Positions 13,111-24,930 of a stretch of DNA of 64,000 bases are shown in pieces. Under the pieces are notes generated by a model, which saw only the letters and a program-made list of their open reading frames with translations, was not told the origin of the DNA and did no database searches. The DNA comes from Eretmocerus hayati (lineage: Eukaryota; Arthropoda; Insecta; Hymenoptera; Aphelinidae). The DNA is taken from NCBI GenBank assembly GCA_029851415.1, contig CM056743.1, positions 32,504,714-32,568,713 on the forward strand. Direction: 5' to 3'. Position numbers and translations under genes: made by a program. How positions within the stretch are numbered: the first letter of the stretch is position 1; each line of letters begins with the position of its first letter.

Positions 13111-13338
13111 TTTTCCAGGTTCACTTTTGGAATCTTCAAACAAATAATCAAAAATGCTGAAAACATTACCACTTTAAAATCCGTATGTCATGAAAGCGTG
13201 GGGTGCCATGACAAGGAAAAGTACACCACATTATCTTCTTGGTCACCCCACGCTTTCATGACATATGGATTTTAAAGTGGTAGTGTTTTCAGCATTTTTG
13301 ATTATTTGTTTGAAGATTCCAAAAGTGAATCTGGAAAA
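13111..13338. repeat. Long hairpin, 95-bp arms
   Basis: Arm one (13,111-13,205) and arm two (13,244-13,338) are reverse complements with about three differences over 95 bp, separated by a 38-bp loop. It sits directly inside the right terminal repeat of the surrounding element. A transcript would form a long, almost perfect duplex. A palindromic MITE insertion is the simplest explanation. Confidence 0.85.
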
Positions 13339-13539
13339 TACTTATTCAGAGACTGGCAGAATCATTTCAAACTCCTCAATAGTGTTCTTTCATAAAGTAA
13401 TGGTACAATTATCTGTTATACTTTACTTTGGTCATTATACTTTCACTTATTTTTCACTTTTTAGGGAGTTGAATGGAGCCTTCATAAAAGCGTTTGCCTT
13501 AAAAATTTTTTTTTATTTATTTTATTTTAAGGTGTGATT

Positions 13540-14240
13540 TCCATGCAGATATGGGGTAATCAATCATTCACGCATTCATTTGGAAGTCGTTTTATATCAG
13601 TCATTCATTGCTCGTTCTGCGTCGTAGCAGCCTGGAAAAATCTAGGGATATTCGGTGTATTTAAAGTGATGTGGAAACTCTTTGTTTCCGCGACACTCTA
13701 CAGTTTTAGACGCTGCATAATAGGCTTGTTTCCATGTACCCCCACCCTCGTCTCCTGCCTTGGAAACAGTGGCGTTTCCAGCACGAGTGGTATAAAGTGT
13801 TTTATAGAATAGGTGAATTTATCTCAAGGGTGTCTGATGTGAGTACTTAGTCTGCAAGTTTGGTTATCTTCTTCTCATGTACATAAGGATGCTTTCATCG
13901 CATATTATCCAGTGAGTTGATTCAGTTCATGTTGATGAGCATGACCGCTGATGACTATCTATTCTGGAGAGTCAACATGCTATTTAAGGGAACTCCAGAT
14001 AAATTTCTGTTTCTGAACATGAATTTTGAGTTTGCTGGATGGCAAATCTCTAGAAGTTGTGATTTCCTGATTCCTATCAGCAATCCTGGGACACTGTATT
14101 TGACTCGGTGATTGATAGTCTCACTTTTGTTGAGGAATGAGTGAACCCTTGTGGTTAAGATGAATTTTCGAATTCATCTCATTTCAGAGAGAATGAATGT
14201 TTTTGAAGAGTATTCCCAATCTATCGCGTTAGTGACCCAT
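13540..14240. other. Anonymous sequence
   Basis: No gene seen. Around 13,690-13,800 the phrases TTTCCGCGAC and CAGCACGAGTGGTATAAAG recall sequence flanking the GC hairpin at 7.2-7.4 kb, so a degraded relative of that element may be present. Confidence 0.35.
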
Positions 14241-14247
14241 GTAGCAC

Positions 14248-14545
14248 CGTCCGTTTCAGGAACGTTTCTCCGAAGTTTCATTTGAAACCTTGAAACGTTT
14301 CATGAGGACGTTTCAGGGTGGTTTCAGAAACGTCTGAGAAACGTTTGAATGTCATGTTTTTTGAAACGTTCACAGCGGTTTCAGGAACGTTTCGCCCATA
14401 CCGAATTAGCCGGGATGCCCGCCGCAGGGTTGCATGCGGCGTGATGGATCCCAAACGTTCCCGCGACGTTACGAATGAAACCCTTGTGGGCGAGAGCGTG
14501 CCCAGCGTTTCAGAAACGTTTCGCGGATCCGTGGTTGGGTTTCAA
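14248..14545. repeat. Island saturated with GAAACGTTTC
   Basis: About 300 bp hold a dozen copies or half-copies of the palindrome GAAACGTTTC, for example near 14,292, 14,338, 14,363, 14,387 and 14,514, several preceded by TTTCAG as in TTTCAGAAACGTTTC. A GC-rich stretch (about 14,410-14,455) interrupts them. I could not define terminal repeats. The density is far above the surroundings. Confidence 0.6.
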
Positions 14546-15299
14546 TGATTGGTACAAGATTTGTGTCTAGCAGTGATGATTTTATTCAAATACTTTTATC
14601 ACATAGATACATAATTCCACTTAGAACCGAGTGCCTAAAATATGATCAAGCCAGCTTGCAGTGGAAGACTCTTTGCTTTCCGAATCATCTCATACAAGCC
14701 GTATAATCAATCAGCCAGCTTCATTTTCATCAGCTTGGTCGAGGTCGGCACGCATTTTTGTAGTCGAATTGATCCCACTCGTCGCCTACGACTACTTTAT
14801 TCTCACTTCAGGAATCTTGTTTACCTTTTTCATCAACAAAATACAGCAAAAATCACAAATTCTCCTCCTGTGTATAACTTGACGAGATATGGGTCAATGG
14901 GTCACGACGAGTCGATTGCAAGCAAATGCGTGCCAACTGCCATTTCGTGATGAAACGCAACACTGGCTGATGATCATATCGATCAACAGAGTTCAACCTT
15001 TCACCGACTGCGATGATTCGATATATAAATTCCGAGATAGCCACGGTTCTGAATTCCAATCCTTGCAAAATATTTCCGTAACACTATGTGCCATTTTTCC
15101 GTAATAACTGATTCAATCTCTTACGGATACCTCGCAATTATTTTCCACACAAATCCAGTTCCTTCGGGAACTTAGCGATATCTCTGAGGGTACATTGAAA
15201 ATAGATATGGGCGATTGGTTCGCTTACAATAATTATTGGACCCCATTCGTATAAGACATTGTTCAATTTATACCGAGATTCAATTTCATCGTGACGTCA
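14546..15299. other. Anonymous sequence
   Basis: Short open frames occur on both strands but none has recognisable features. Nothing else noted. Confidence 0.35.
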
Positions 15300-16150
15300 A
15301 TTCATGTGTCATAATTTTCAATAGTTCATCAGCCCGCTATATATTCTGTAGCAAAATCCGACAGAATTGAAGTAGGCGAAAAATTCTTTTTGCCTCCGGT
15401 CCTTTGATCGCTGGTGATCATTTAGTGCTCATACTGATTGGATTCGTGCAGTTGACAGTCCAAAAAGAGTGGATACATTTTTGATATAGGCAGCCAGGTG
15501 AAACAAAGTGAAATGCTAGAAATCAGTGTAACTCACACATCTATTCCTCTCTATATTGCAAATGTATACACTCATTTTTGACTGAGAATTGTACGAATCC
15601 AATCAATATGAGCACTTGGACTTGAAGGATATAATAGTTCCCATCGATCATCGTTGATTGAGGTCCACAGGACAACTATGAACTATGACGCATGGCCCAC
15701 CTCACGACCCGTACGATGGCTGCCATTTTTCCTTTAAAATTAAATTTCACATACGTAATAGTTTCGAGTTTGCTTGATTTAGCATTTCTGCAGTCGTTAT
15801 ACAAATTTGTTATAAACAAACGCCATTTTTGCACTAACTATCATGATGATGGATTAACTAATCGCTCGAATGTATCAATGACCTTGAACCGCGCAATTTT
15901 TATACGAAATGTTTTGTTGCAACTGTAACCAATCTATAATTATAAGCGAGAAACGTTGATTTTTCCACCAATTCGTTAATAACAAAAATGTATCCATTAT
16001 TTCGGGACAAACAATTACATAGAATTGATTTCCGGGGATCAAGGAACCGGATGCGAGAAGAATTTTTCGCCTACTTCGATTATGCCGGATTCTGCTAGAG
16101 AATATATAGCTGGCCGATGGACTACAAGGTTCATCTATGAATATTGAATA
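15300..16150. repeat. Nested imperfect inverted repeats (fold-back)
   Basis: The segment at about 15,320-15,420 (TATATATTCTGTAGCAAAATC, then GAAGTAGGCGAAAAATTC) recurs inverted at about 16,030-16,120. Inside, 15,428-15,500 pairs with about 15,545-15,620 through GTGCTCATA and TGATTGGATTCGT. The structure suggests a decayed fold-back transposon. No coding capacity was seen. Confidence 0.6.
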
Positions 16151-17100
16151 GTTTTTGAAGGAAGTGAATTTGAGTGAAGAACAATTGTAACCATTCATGG
16201 CAGTCGAAATCACTTATTATGAAACAATTGTGCGTGCTACGGAAATTCGGCGAACGAATTCGGTATCGGATTGGCCATTACCTCAAGAATCACATAACAC
16301 ACTCCTTGTAACACATTACAAACTTCATGTCAACCTGTGTTATCTCACTAATACATCTATCCAACCATCACAGCATGCGTACCAACTATAAAAGAATCCC
16401 GAAAATATTGACCAATAGGTTGAAATTATGGGTATATCAGCAGCGGCTAATCCAGGGTACATCTCGTGTCAAAAGCTCATCCGTCTTCGTAGTAACCTTT
16501 TTGATATCTTTCCACGTCCCTGGCCAGTTTCGCCCATTTTGCTCGCAATTTCTACCCATCTATTTCGAACCTGCTCGTTCTCAACCGCTTCCTTTGGCAC
16601 GCCCGTCAGCCATCTCATGCCAACACAGGAGGGATCTGAAAATATGATTGAATCGATTGTTAGTCAGTCCATTCCAATCATATGGCGTGCTGTGCGCTAC
16701 CTTTTGAAAAGCTATGGTGGCGCCTGTAGCGGTCAAATTGGTATATTGTCAATAACAATTCTTAAAAACAAAGAGGGAGGAGACCAACAGTACCACTCCC
16801 TGCATACTGTTTTTCTTCAAATTTTAAAAAAAATTCAAATGCCTGCCCAACAACCACGGTGGGATCTCATTTGCACGCACGGTCAGGATGCTCTCTGTTT
16901 CGATTTCTCACTCGGCCCCGAGTGCATCGATAATTTTTACACAAATTATATCGACTCCACTCCTTTCATTATCCTCAAAAAGCCGGCGGTCCACCAATAT
17001 CATATTCAACAATCAAAACGCTCGACGAAGCTGAAAAACGTCTCGTTATCTAAATAGCTAACGAGCAAATAAAATTGTTGCATATGAAATCTCCACGTTC
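16151..17100. other. Anonymous sequence, doubtful ORFs
   Basis: A 209-codon plus-strand frame (16,428-17,057) has no recognisable domain. On the minus strand, 16,618-16,469 encodes 49 residues with NRWVEIASKMGETG after a reasonable acceptor (ATATTTTCAG), vaguely like a Myb/SANT helix. Neither is strong enough to call a gene. Confidence 0.3.
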
Positions 17101-18440
17101 CCTTGGGAAAAGACGTAGTCTTGGGTATTCGCACTGATATTCTACCAAACATCTTGACTTTCATCCACTTTGTAGAGTTAGATATCAAAGATACAACATC
17201 AATCAGTTACATTAGTCGTCGGTGGAGCAAAGCGTCCCCTCGCGACAAATTCGATTCGAAGGAACGCATGCAAGTGCCATTTGTGGCAGTTGGTCGTGCA
17301 TTTGCAATCGATTCAACGTGTTTAAGACCACACTAATTCGAACCATGCTCAACTCATCAAACAAATCTATCGACAGAATCTACACGACGAAATGCTCAAA
17401 GTGAGGAGAAAAAGCGCGGTGAATGAGCATATGCAAATTTTGCACAAGAGCTTTTTCTCGTTTTCTTGATACACATCATCGGATACTTGGACTCACATTC
17501 CAACAAACACCCTTTTATCTATCCACCATGTGGAGTCAGGGAAAATCGATACTGTATCAATCAACAACATAACTCAAAGTTGCTGAAAAGCGTCCCCTCG
17601 ACAGATATGCGATTTTATACGCCGCGTACACGTGCCACGCGTGAAAGTGGGACGCGTTATCCCAAGAAATCCATCAATTGTGGGACCATACTATTTTTGA
17701 AGATTGTCAGCTTGTCACAGAAGTCACTCGAGGAAATCTTTGAGATAAAATACTCGCAGCTAGAGCAAGAAAAAGGGCTGGCGTGATGAACGAGACGATG
17801 CATATTCTTATGATGAGGCTTTCTCGATTCCTTGGTACATCGTCTTACGTATTCGTGCTCGTATTCTATCAATAAAACTTCTATTTATTTCGCAGAATCA
17901 GAACACATCGATACCCATTTGATCCATGAGATCACTCAACGTTGATGAAAAACGTCCCATCGCAAGATGCTCGATTCAAAACACCGCGCGAAGGTGCCTC
18001 TGAGTGAATTTGAGTCGTCCTTTTGCGAATGATCAATCACGTTCAAGACCATATAATTTCGAGAAACAGTCAGCCGATCAACAATATCCATCTCGCAAAC
18101 CTCTGGGATGGGATACTCGAATTAGAAGAAATCGGCTCGCTCTACGAATGACCAGACGCTCATTTTACATATGAGGTTTTGCATTCATTCCGTTGGGTCA
18201 GGACACATTGATACCGATTTAATTAAAAACATTAAACAACGTTGTTGAAAAGCGTCCCCTTGCAAGATATTTGATTTCAAACGCTACGCGAAGGTGCTTT
18301 GTGGTGGATTTGAGTCGTGCTTCCGCGATTGATCCATTACGTGGAGGACCCTATCATCTCAAAAAATAGTCAGCCGCTCAACAAAATCCATCTGGCACAC
18401 CTCTAAGGTGAAATACTCGCATTAGAAAAAAATTGGCACA
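17100..18440. repeat. Degenerate 300-360-bp satellite, left block
   Basis: The phrase AAGCGTCCCCTCGC or a close variant recurs at about 17,230, 17,591, 17,951 and 18,252. Each is followed by GATTC-rich sequence, a GTAGGACC/CAAGACCA word and ATACTCG. Units differ greatly, so the array is old. It continues at 22.35 kb after an insertion. Confidence 0.75.
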
Positions 18441-19079
18441 CTGAAAGAAAACATTTCTAGGATCTAATAAATACATTTATTCATCGGAGATTTCATTGAT
18501 TTGAAAACTTGATTCTCTGAAATGAATAAAGTTTCAAATTATTCAATGAATATCTATCCAAATCATCAATTAAACGTACAAAATTCCCAATTACACAAGA
18601 TCAGAAAAATTTCATTTTATCCGGAAAAACATTTATCCAAACGGAGCATACTTCTCCATAATGTGCAATCCTTTCTAATATTCCAGGTTTATCAAATCGA
18701 ATAAATCAAGTTCAATAAACATCAATTCAGATTTGATTATTCATGTCATGAAATTCGATCAATGCGTATCCAATCAGAGACTGTATCACAACCCAAGTTT
18801 ATTAGCCTATAGATTAGAATGAATATTCATTCAATACCATCATTGATCTATCTGTAGAATCAAATTTTCTCCCTGATTGAATAGGTTTTTCTAAATTCAA
18901 TGTGTAGCCGTGTTATGTTTGTACCAGCTATTTCACGGTGAATGCATATTATTGGATTCAAGTGTCATATTTATTAATCATCAATAAACTGTTCTTCCTT
19001 GAAAGCTGTGCGATAAGACGACCAAAGTTTTATTCATTTGAAATAAACATTTGGGAGTTCATGTACAAGATGAAGGATT
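18441..19079. other. AT-rich left part of the insertion that splits the satellite
   Basis: Very AT-rich sequence without a gene. Satellite similarity stops just before it. It may be part of one larger insertion together with 19,080-22,199, or a separate element. Confidence 0.4.
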
Positions 19080-19637
19080 AAGGCGAGGCCGTAGTCCGCG
19101 GCCATCTTGAGAAAGCTAGGGAGATTGACCCGAATCCGTTCTGTGAATGTCTCGAATTTTACTTGAACAAATCCCTTCATATTTCGTATGCGTCAACAAA
19201 ATGCATGTAAGAATTGCGCTATGGAGCGAAATCCTACAAAACTACACGAAAAAACTTTCATGATAAGCGCTGTACAGACATGTACAGATGTCGTCTGCTC
19301 CTGTGGTAAGGCATGATGTTGTACTTCATTCTATAATTTTGTGATGAGCTCGTTTTTTCTCACTTTCACTCCATAGCGCAATTTTCTCAAGTTCGTAGAT
19401 AATAGCAAGACCCTTATTTGTTGATAATTCCCTATAAAACTTGAGTTAAATCCAGAACGGCGATCAGTTATATGATGACAACCATAATTTTCCGTTTCTT
19501 CAAAGTGGTCAGACTGATCAGGGAGCGCGAGAAAACCGTCTGCTTCGATCATGCATGTTCCCGGTCGTTGTCATCGCGGATAATATGTTGTAAGACTCGT
19601 AAAGCGCGACTTCCCGGTGGAAAGCGGCAGCCCAGCT

Positions 19638-19756
19638 GATGACATTATATCGTCACCCCCGACGAAGAAAAACACCTCCCATTGTGGGCCCATATAACTT
19701 TACATTGGCCCACAATGGGAGGTGTTTTTCTTCGTCGGGGGCGACGATATGTCATC
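19638..19756. repeat. Near-perfect hairpin, ~53-bp stem
   Basis: Arm 19,638-19,690 is the reverse complement of 19,707-19,756 except for a 3-nt gap and one substitution. The stem carries CCTCCCATTGTGGGCC and ACGAAGAAAAACA. The loop is 16 nt. It could be a palindromic MITE or, if transcribed, a long precursor-like hairpin. It sits in a GC-richer patch near the left end of the surrounding element. Confidence 0.85.
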
Positions 19757-19904
19757 ATCGACCGGACCCGGGTCCTTTGTCGCGCGAGATTTCTGCGATC
19801 AGGCATGGTGGTGAATCTGATAGCCGTCCGCTGCGACATGCATCTTCTTGCATCTATTGGCAGAGAGCTCAGTGCAACATCAAATTTGCAAATTTGCATG
19901 CACG

Positions 19905-21720
19905 AGCCTTTGAACAAATACAGGATGTAAGTGTTTTGTTTGGACCTCTAATCCAGTTCTGATCATTTTGATAATTCTAATCAAAGTTTCAGTTTCAATA
20001 CCCTAGAATACTTGGTGAAAATAACGTATCCGGGTCACTTTGAGAGATGAAGTCAGTTTTGGAAATTTGGAATATTGAATTGGAGTTCAAATCATGTCTG
20101 CTAAGATCCCTGCATTTCAGAGGGATAATTTTATGTTTAGTTATCTGAATCCGTTGGAATTGGCTCGAGTTCCAAAGGTTTTGTGAAAAAAAAGAAAGTT
20201 AATTTGTGGATTCCATTGCACTCAAGATGGATTGAACAAAAACAGAATGTCAGTGTTTTGTTTGGGCCTCTAATCCAGTTCTGATCATTCTAATGATTCT
20301 AATTAAGGTTCAAGTGTCAATATCCTAGAATACTTGGTAAAAATAATGTCTCCGGTTTATTGTAAGAGATAAAGTCAGTCTTAGAATATTGAGTTGAATT
20401 TGAATTCATGTCTGACAAGATCCCTGTATTCTAGAGGGATGATTTCATGTTTAGTTATCTGAATCCGTTGAAACTTGGTTGAGTTATAAAGATTTTGTGA
20501 TCAACATTTAGAAAGTTATATTGCAAATTTTATTGTCCTCAAGATGTATTGATGAAATACAGAGTGAAATTGTTCTGTATGGGCCTCCAAACCATTTCTG
20601 ATCATTCAGGTTCTTCTATTCAAAGTTCCAGTTCCAATATCTTAGGATACTTGGTCAAAACGGCGTATCCGGGTCATTTTCAGAGATAAAGTCAATCTTG
20701 GAATATTGAATTGGAGTTTAAATCATGTCTGCTGAGATCCCTGTATTTCAGAAGGATGATTTCATGTTCGGTTATCTGAATCCGTTGAAACTTGGTTGAG
20801 TTATGAAGATCTCGTGATCAACATTTAGAAAGTTATATTGCAAATTTTATTGTCCTCAAGATGTATTGATGAAATACAGAGTGAAATTGTTCTGTATGGG
20901 CCTCCAAACCATTCCTGGTCATTCAGGTTCTTCAATCCAAAGTTCCAGTTCCAATATCTCAGAATACTTGGTTAAAATGGCGTATCCGGGTCATTTCCAG
21001 AAATAAAGTCTATCTTGGAATATTGAATTGGAGTTTAAATCATGTCTGCTGAGATCCCTGTATTTCAGAGGGATGATTTCATGTTCACTTATCTGAATCC
21101 TTTGAAACTTGGTTCAGTTATAAAGATTTTGTGATCAACATTTAGAAAGTTATGTTGCAAATTTTATTGTCCTCAAGATGTATTGATGGAATACAGAGTG
21201 AAGTTGTTCTGTATGGGCCTCCAAACCATTTCTGATCATTCAGGTTCTTCTATTCAAAGTTCCAGTTCCAATATCTTAGAATACTTGGTTAAAATGGCGT
21301 ATCCGGGTCATTTTCAGGAATAAAGTCAATCTTGGAATATTGAATTGGAGTTTAAATCATGTTTGCTAAGATCCCTGTATTTTAGAGGGATAATTTCATG
21401 TTCAGTTATCTGAATCCGTTGGAAATTACTTAAGTTCTAAAGGTTTCGTGAACAAAATTCAGAAGGTTACTTTATGAATTTTGTTGTACTCAAGATGAAT
21501 TCAACAAATACTGGATGTAACTGTTCTGTTTGGGTCCCTGAATCAGTTCTGGTTATTCTAATGATTTTAGTCAGTGTTCCAGTTTCAATATCCTAGAATA
21601 CTTGGTCAAAATGACGCATACGGGTCATTTTCAGAGATAAAGTCAGTCTTGGAATATTGAATTGGAGTTCAAAGCATGCCCGCTAAGATTCCTGTATTCC
21701 AGAGGGATGATCCCATGTCC
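19905..21720. repeat. 317-bp tandem array, ~5.7 units
   Basis: The marker TGGGCCTC(T/C)A or a variant starts at 19,941, 20,263, 20,580, 20,897, 21,214 and 21,531, spacings of 322 and then 317 four times. Other phrases repeat in phase, including GAATACTTGG, AAATCATGTCTGCT and GATCCCTGTAT. The inner units are most alike and the outer ones more diverged, the pattern expected of unequal exchange. Confidence 0.9.
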
Positions 21721-22349
21721 AAATTTTGGGATCAGTTGAGAATTGATAAATTTGTATTTTCTGAAGTTTTCCTAAAATTGAAATTTGAGGTCTCTGATAG
21801 TACTAATTTTCCAAAAGTTCATGTATTCATTCAATTTTAATCATCAAGTCAACTGAATTACATCTGTGGTTTCCAAGTATAGAAACACATTATTTCCAAA
21901 GGCCCCTAATGTATGTGAGAGGGGCACAATGTCAAGACCCCTGATAATATCAGTGTGCGAGAGGGGTACAATATATCTATATACCTAAGGTATATATATA
22001 TCCACTTTTGTAAACAGTGTTGTTGTGTGTGTGTGTGCTCACACATATACATCAACAATCAGTGTATGTTTACAAAAGTTAGAGTGTGCGGGTGGTGACA
22101 CGCTTGCTGATTGCTGATCATCACTTTGGTGATCGCAGGGGTACCACCATAAGTTACTAGGGCTGATCCGATATAGCGGCAGACTACGGCCTCGCCTTGA
22201 GCTTTCAATTTGGTGGGTAGATTCTCAAAACCTAGTCATCTAACCCGAACATACATTGATATTGATGGAACGATTGATATCCAAATGAGACAGTGCATCC
22301 CTCTAGGTTCAGCAAATACACGTTGGTGTAATTTCGTAGATTTGTGAAT

Positions 22350-23690
22350 TATTCATAAATATATCACCCGGGATAATCTTTGAGATGAGATACTCGCTAA
22401 AATATTAATTCACTCGCGGTGAATGAGCGGATGCAAATTCTGCCGATGAGGTTATCTCGATTTCTTGGAACAATGCCTTGGGTATTCGTACACGTGTTTT
22501 ATCAATCATCCTCTTTTCCATTCATTTCGTAGACACAATACACATACCGATTCGATCGAGGAGATCACTTTTCGTTGATGAAAAGCGTCCCCCCGGAGGA
22601 TATTCGATTCAAAACGCCGCGCGAAGAGGCCTCTTACTGGATTTGATTTGTGCTTTCGCCATTGATCCATTACGTATAGGACTACACTATTCTGAATGAT
22701 AGTCAACTCAACAAGAATATCATCCGAGACAATCTTTGAGATAGAATACTCGAATTGGAAAAAACTGCCGCGAGCGGTGAGTGAGCAGATGCAAATTTTG
22801 GCGATGAAGTTTTCCCGATTTCTCGGTAAACTGTCTTGGGTAATCGTACTCGTGTTCTATCAATATGCTACTCTTCCATTTATTTCCTAGAGTCAGGACA
22901 CATCGCTGCCAATTCAATCAACAAGATCACTCAACGTCGCTGAAAAGCGTCCCCTCGTGAAATATTTTATTTTAGACACCGCGCAAAGGTGTAATTTGTC
23001 GGATTCGAGCCGTGTTTTGCAACATATCCATCAATGTAGGACCACACTATCTCGAACGATAGTCAACTCATCAAAAACATCAGTATAGAAAATCTTCGGT
23101 ATGAAATACTCGAAGTCCGCAAGAATGCCTCGCCCGGCGATTGACCAGAAGCAGATCTTGCGGTGGAGCTTTTCTTTTCTACCTGGTACACAGTCTTGGG
23201 TATTCGTACTTATATTATATCAATCATCTCCTCGTCCACCCGCTCCATGGAGTCAGACAACAACGATACCGGATCGATTAGTTACATTACTCGGCCATGC
23301 AGGAAAGTGTCCCCTCGCAAGAAATTTGATTTGCAACGCGTGTACAAGTGCTATCCGTCGCATGAACTAATGGAACGGCGATTAATTCATAAAGTTTAGG
23401 ACCATACTGTTCCGAATAATAGACAACCCTTGACACGAATCACTCGAGGAAATCGTTGCGACAAAATACGCATAGATAGCGAAAAACGCGGCTCGCAATG
23501 TCCTTGAATCCGATTGTCTCTTTACTCGTATTCGATCAGCTCGTTCATCGTGGCACATGGCCTTTGTTTCAATGCGATTGTGTGACCATTATTGATGAAT
23601 TACCTCCCCGAATATCATAATCATCAACTCGCGCTCCTCAAAGGAGACACACTCTATCGAATCAAGTAGCGTCTCCTCAGCGTGCGGATG
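22350..23690. repeat. Degenerate 300-360-bp satellite, right block
   Basis: This continues the satellite of 17.1-18.4 kb. AAGCGTCCCC-type words recur at about 22,583, 22,946 and 23,307, and a weaker GCGTCTCC at 23,668, spacings near 361. Each unit again carries GGACCACACTAT and ATACTCG words. The overlap of unit phase on either side suggests the insertion hit inside one unit. Confidence 0.75.
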
Positions 23691-24198
23691 ACAAAAAAAC
23701 GCTGAATCAATGCTTCCCCCTAACTCTACGTTTGAAATGAAAATTTTCACAGACATCCATCAATCGTTCCCCCTCTTTGCCATATTCGGAAAGTCAAACA
23801 CTAAAAATTGCCCATCCAACAGTTGACAAGAGTGATGAAGCCAAAGACTGTCTCCCCGTCAGCTGTGCGATACGACTTGCTCACCGTTCGATTGTGATGA
23901 AAAGTCGAGTGCAAGGTGTGACTTGAATATTTCCCACGCGAGCAATGGGATAGACCAGTAGAAAGCTGGCTGAGCCAGCCGTGGCTCTTATCTACCGTAA
24001 TTCTCAGTTTGCGCTTCTCCACATCCATCGCTGATGATGTAGTACCAATGTCGCGTCCGATAGCTTTGACGATGTATGCGAGAGGTTGGAGGAACCCCAT
24101 ACTCAGCGGAACCGTATTGCTTTCCTCATCGATCACTATACCCCGCACTTATCAACGCACAGCACAAGTAACTCACTCGGATTATCTCACCTCCTGAC

Positions 24199-24930
24199 TC
24201 AATGATCTCCTTCACTTCGACTCTCCCCCAATCTCCACCAGGCAGCTGTCGACAACGTGACATCCTCACTATCACCCCAATCGGCGCCGAAAACGGCATC
24301 GATATGGATAGCGTTGCCTCGTTGTTGAACCATTCCTCCGGCACAATCTCGACGAGGCGGCCTCGGATGCGAACAAGGGAAAGTCATTCTGTGGCTGAGT
24401 CCGTGATCAGAGGAATCTGCAGCAGTCGTATCAGTGCCGATGACCTGTCGTAGTGTCACCAATTCACGAGAATTCCCTGGGCAGATATGTATTCTGCGGT
24501 ACGGGCTTGCAAGCCTCACTTTCCAATCCAGCAGTCGCACTACGTGATCGTGTGTCCACATCGGATGCCTTAAGCACAACTGAAGAGCGTATATCCTGAT
24601 GGCCGGGTGGCCAGCCAAAAAATTAGGGTATTCAAAAGAATATATGTATCCCGTAGGACCGCCCCCATGCTCCCCAAAAATCACAGAGCATCTTTTCAGC
24701 AGCAAGTTTCCACCACCACCATCACCACATGTTTTAGCGGATACCTCTGCTTCCCACTTTTTTCTAACCTCTTCAAGGTCCCATCCTTCGGCGCCAGACG
24801 GGTTGAGTAAACAACCCAATCTCGAAGTGTATCCGGCCGGCGATCTGGGTGCAGACAAAGGCCATTGACTGACGATGCCATCTCTGGAGAAAGCGACCGT
24901 CGCAAAAAATTTTATATCACTCGTACTCAT
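24199..24930 (-). CDS. Hypothetical 243-codon ORF, doubtful
   Basis: An uninterrupted minus-strand frame whose middle (about residues 51-75) contains DLEEVRKKWEAEVSAKT, which recalls the VKKKW helix of Myb/SANT-like domains found in Harbinger-type accessory proteins and NAIF1-like proteins. The rest is rich in Gly, Arg and Pro and has no recognisable order of domains. Opposite-strand frames of similar style exist, so part of the openness reflects GC-rich composition. If real it would more likely be a decayed transposon gene than a host gene. I am not confident that it is translated. Confidence 0.2.
   Translation of the reverse strand: MSTSDIKFFATVAFSRDGIVSQWPLSAPRSPAGYTSRLGCLLNPSGAEGWDLEEVRKKWEAEVSAKTCGDGGGGNLLLKRCSVIFGEHGGGPTGYIYSFEYPNFLAGHPAIRIYALQLCLRHPMWTHDHVVRLLDWKVRLASPYRRIHICPGNSRELVTLRQVIGTDTTAADSSDHGLSHRMTFPCSHPRPPRRDCAGGMVQQRGNAIHIDAVFGADWGDSEDVTLSTAAWWRLGESRSEGDH

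Larger units (their letters stand above)
8932..13530. mobile_element. Transposon-like unit with ~195-bp terminal inverted repeats
   Basis: The segment 8,932-9,126 reappears inverted at 13,337-13,530 with few differences, including the words AAAGTGAAAAATAAGTG, AACAGATAATTG and CCAGTCTCTGAAC. The outer edges are AT-rich (AATAAAATAAA). Between the arms lie an 846-bp tandem duplication, an unrelated-looking block at about 10.9-12.4 kb ending in a CATA tract, and a long hairpin. No transposase was recognised, so it is best described as a non-autonomous or composite element. Pieces of the same family recur at 27.59-28.26 kb and 48.48-49.06 kb. I could not define a target duplication with confidence. 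Confidence 0.6.
19080..22199. mobile_element. Insertion bounded by 17-bp inverted ends
   Basis: AAGGCGAGGCCGTAGTC at 19,080-19,096 is exactly inverted at 22,183-22,199, so the 3.1-kb stretch looks like a transposable unit. It has no long open frame, and is made of a strong hairpin at its left and a 317-bp tandem array in the middle. It ends with TG and CA simple tracts around 22,025-22,055. No clear target duplication was found, so the true ends may lie further out, near the points where the satellite is interrupted. Confidence 0.5.

Noticed and set aside
16469..16618. Minus-strand 49-residue frame with NRWVEIASKMGETG, Myb/SANT-like
   Set aside because: Too short and the frame is ambiguous. 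Noted only as a possible remnant.
16428..17057. 209-codon plus-strand open frame
   Set aside because: No recognisable domain, odd composition and no splice or promoter context. Chance openness is likely.
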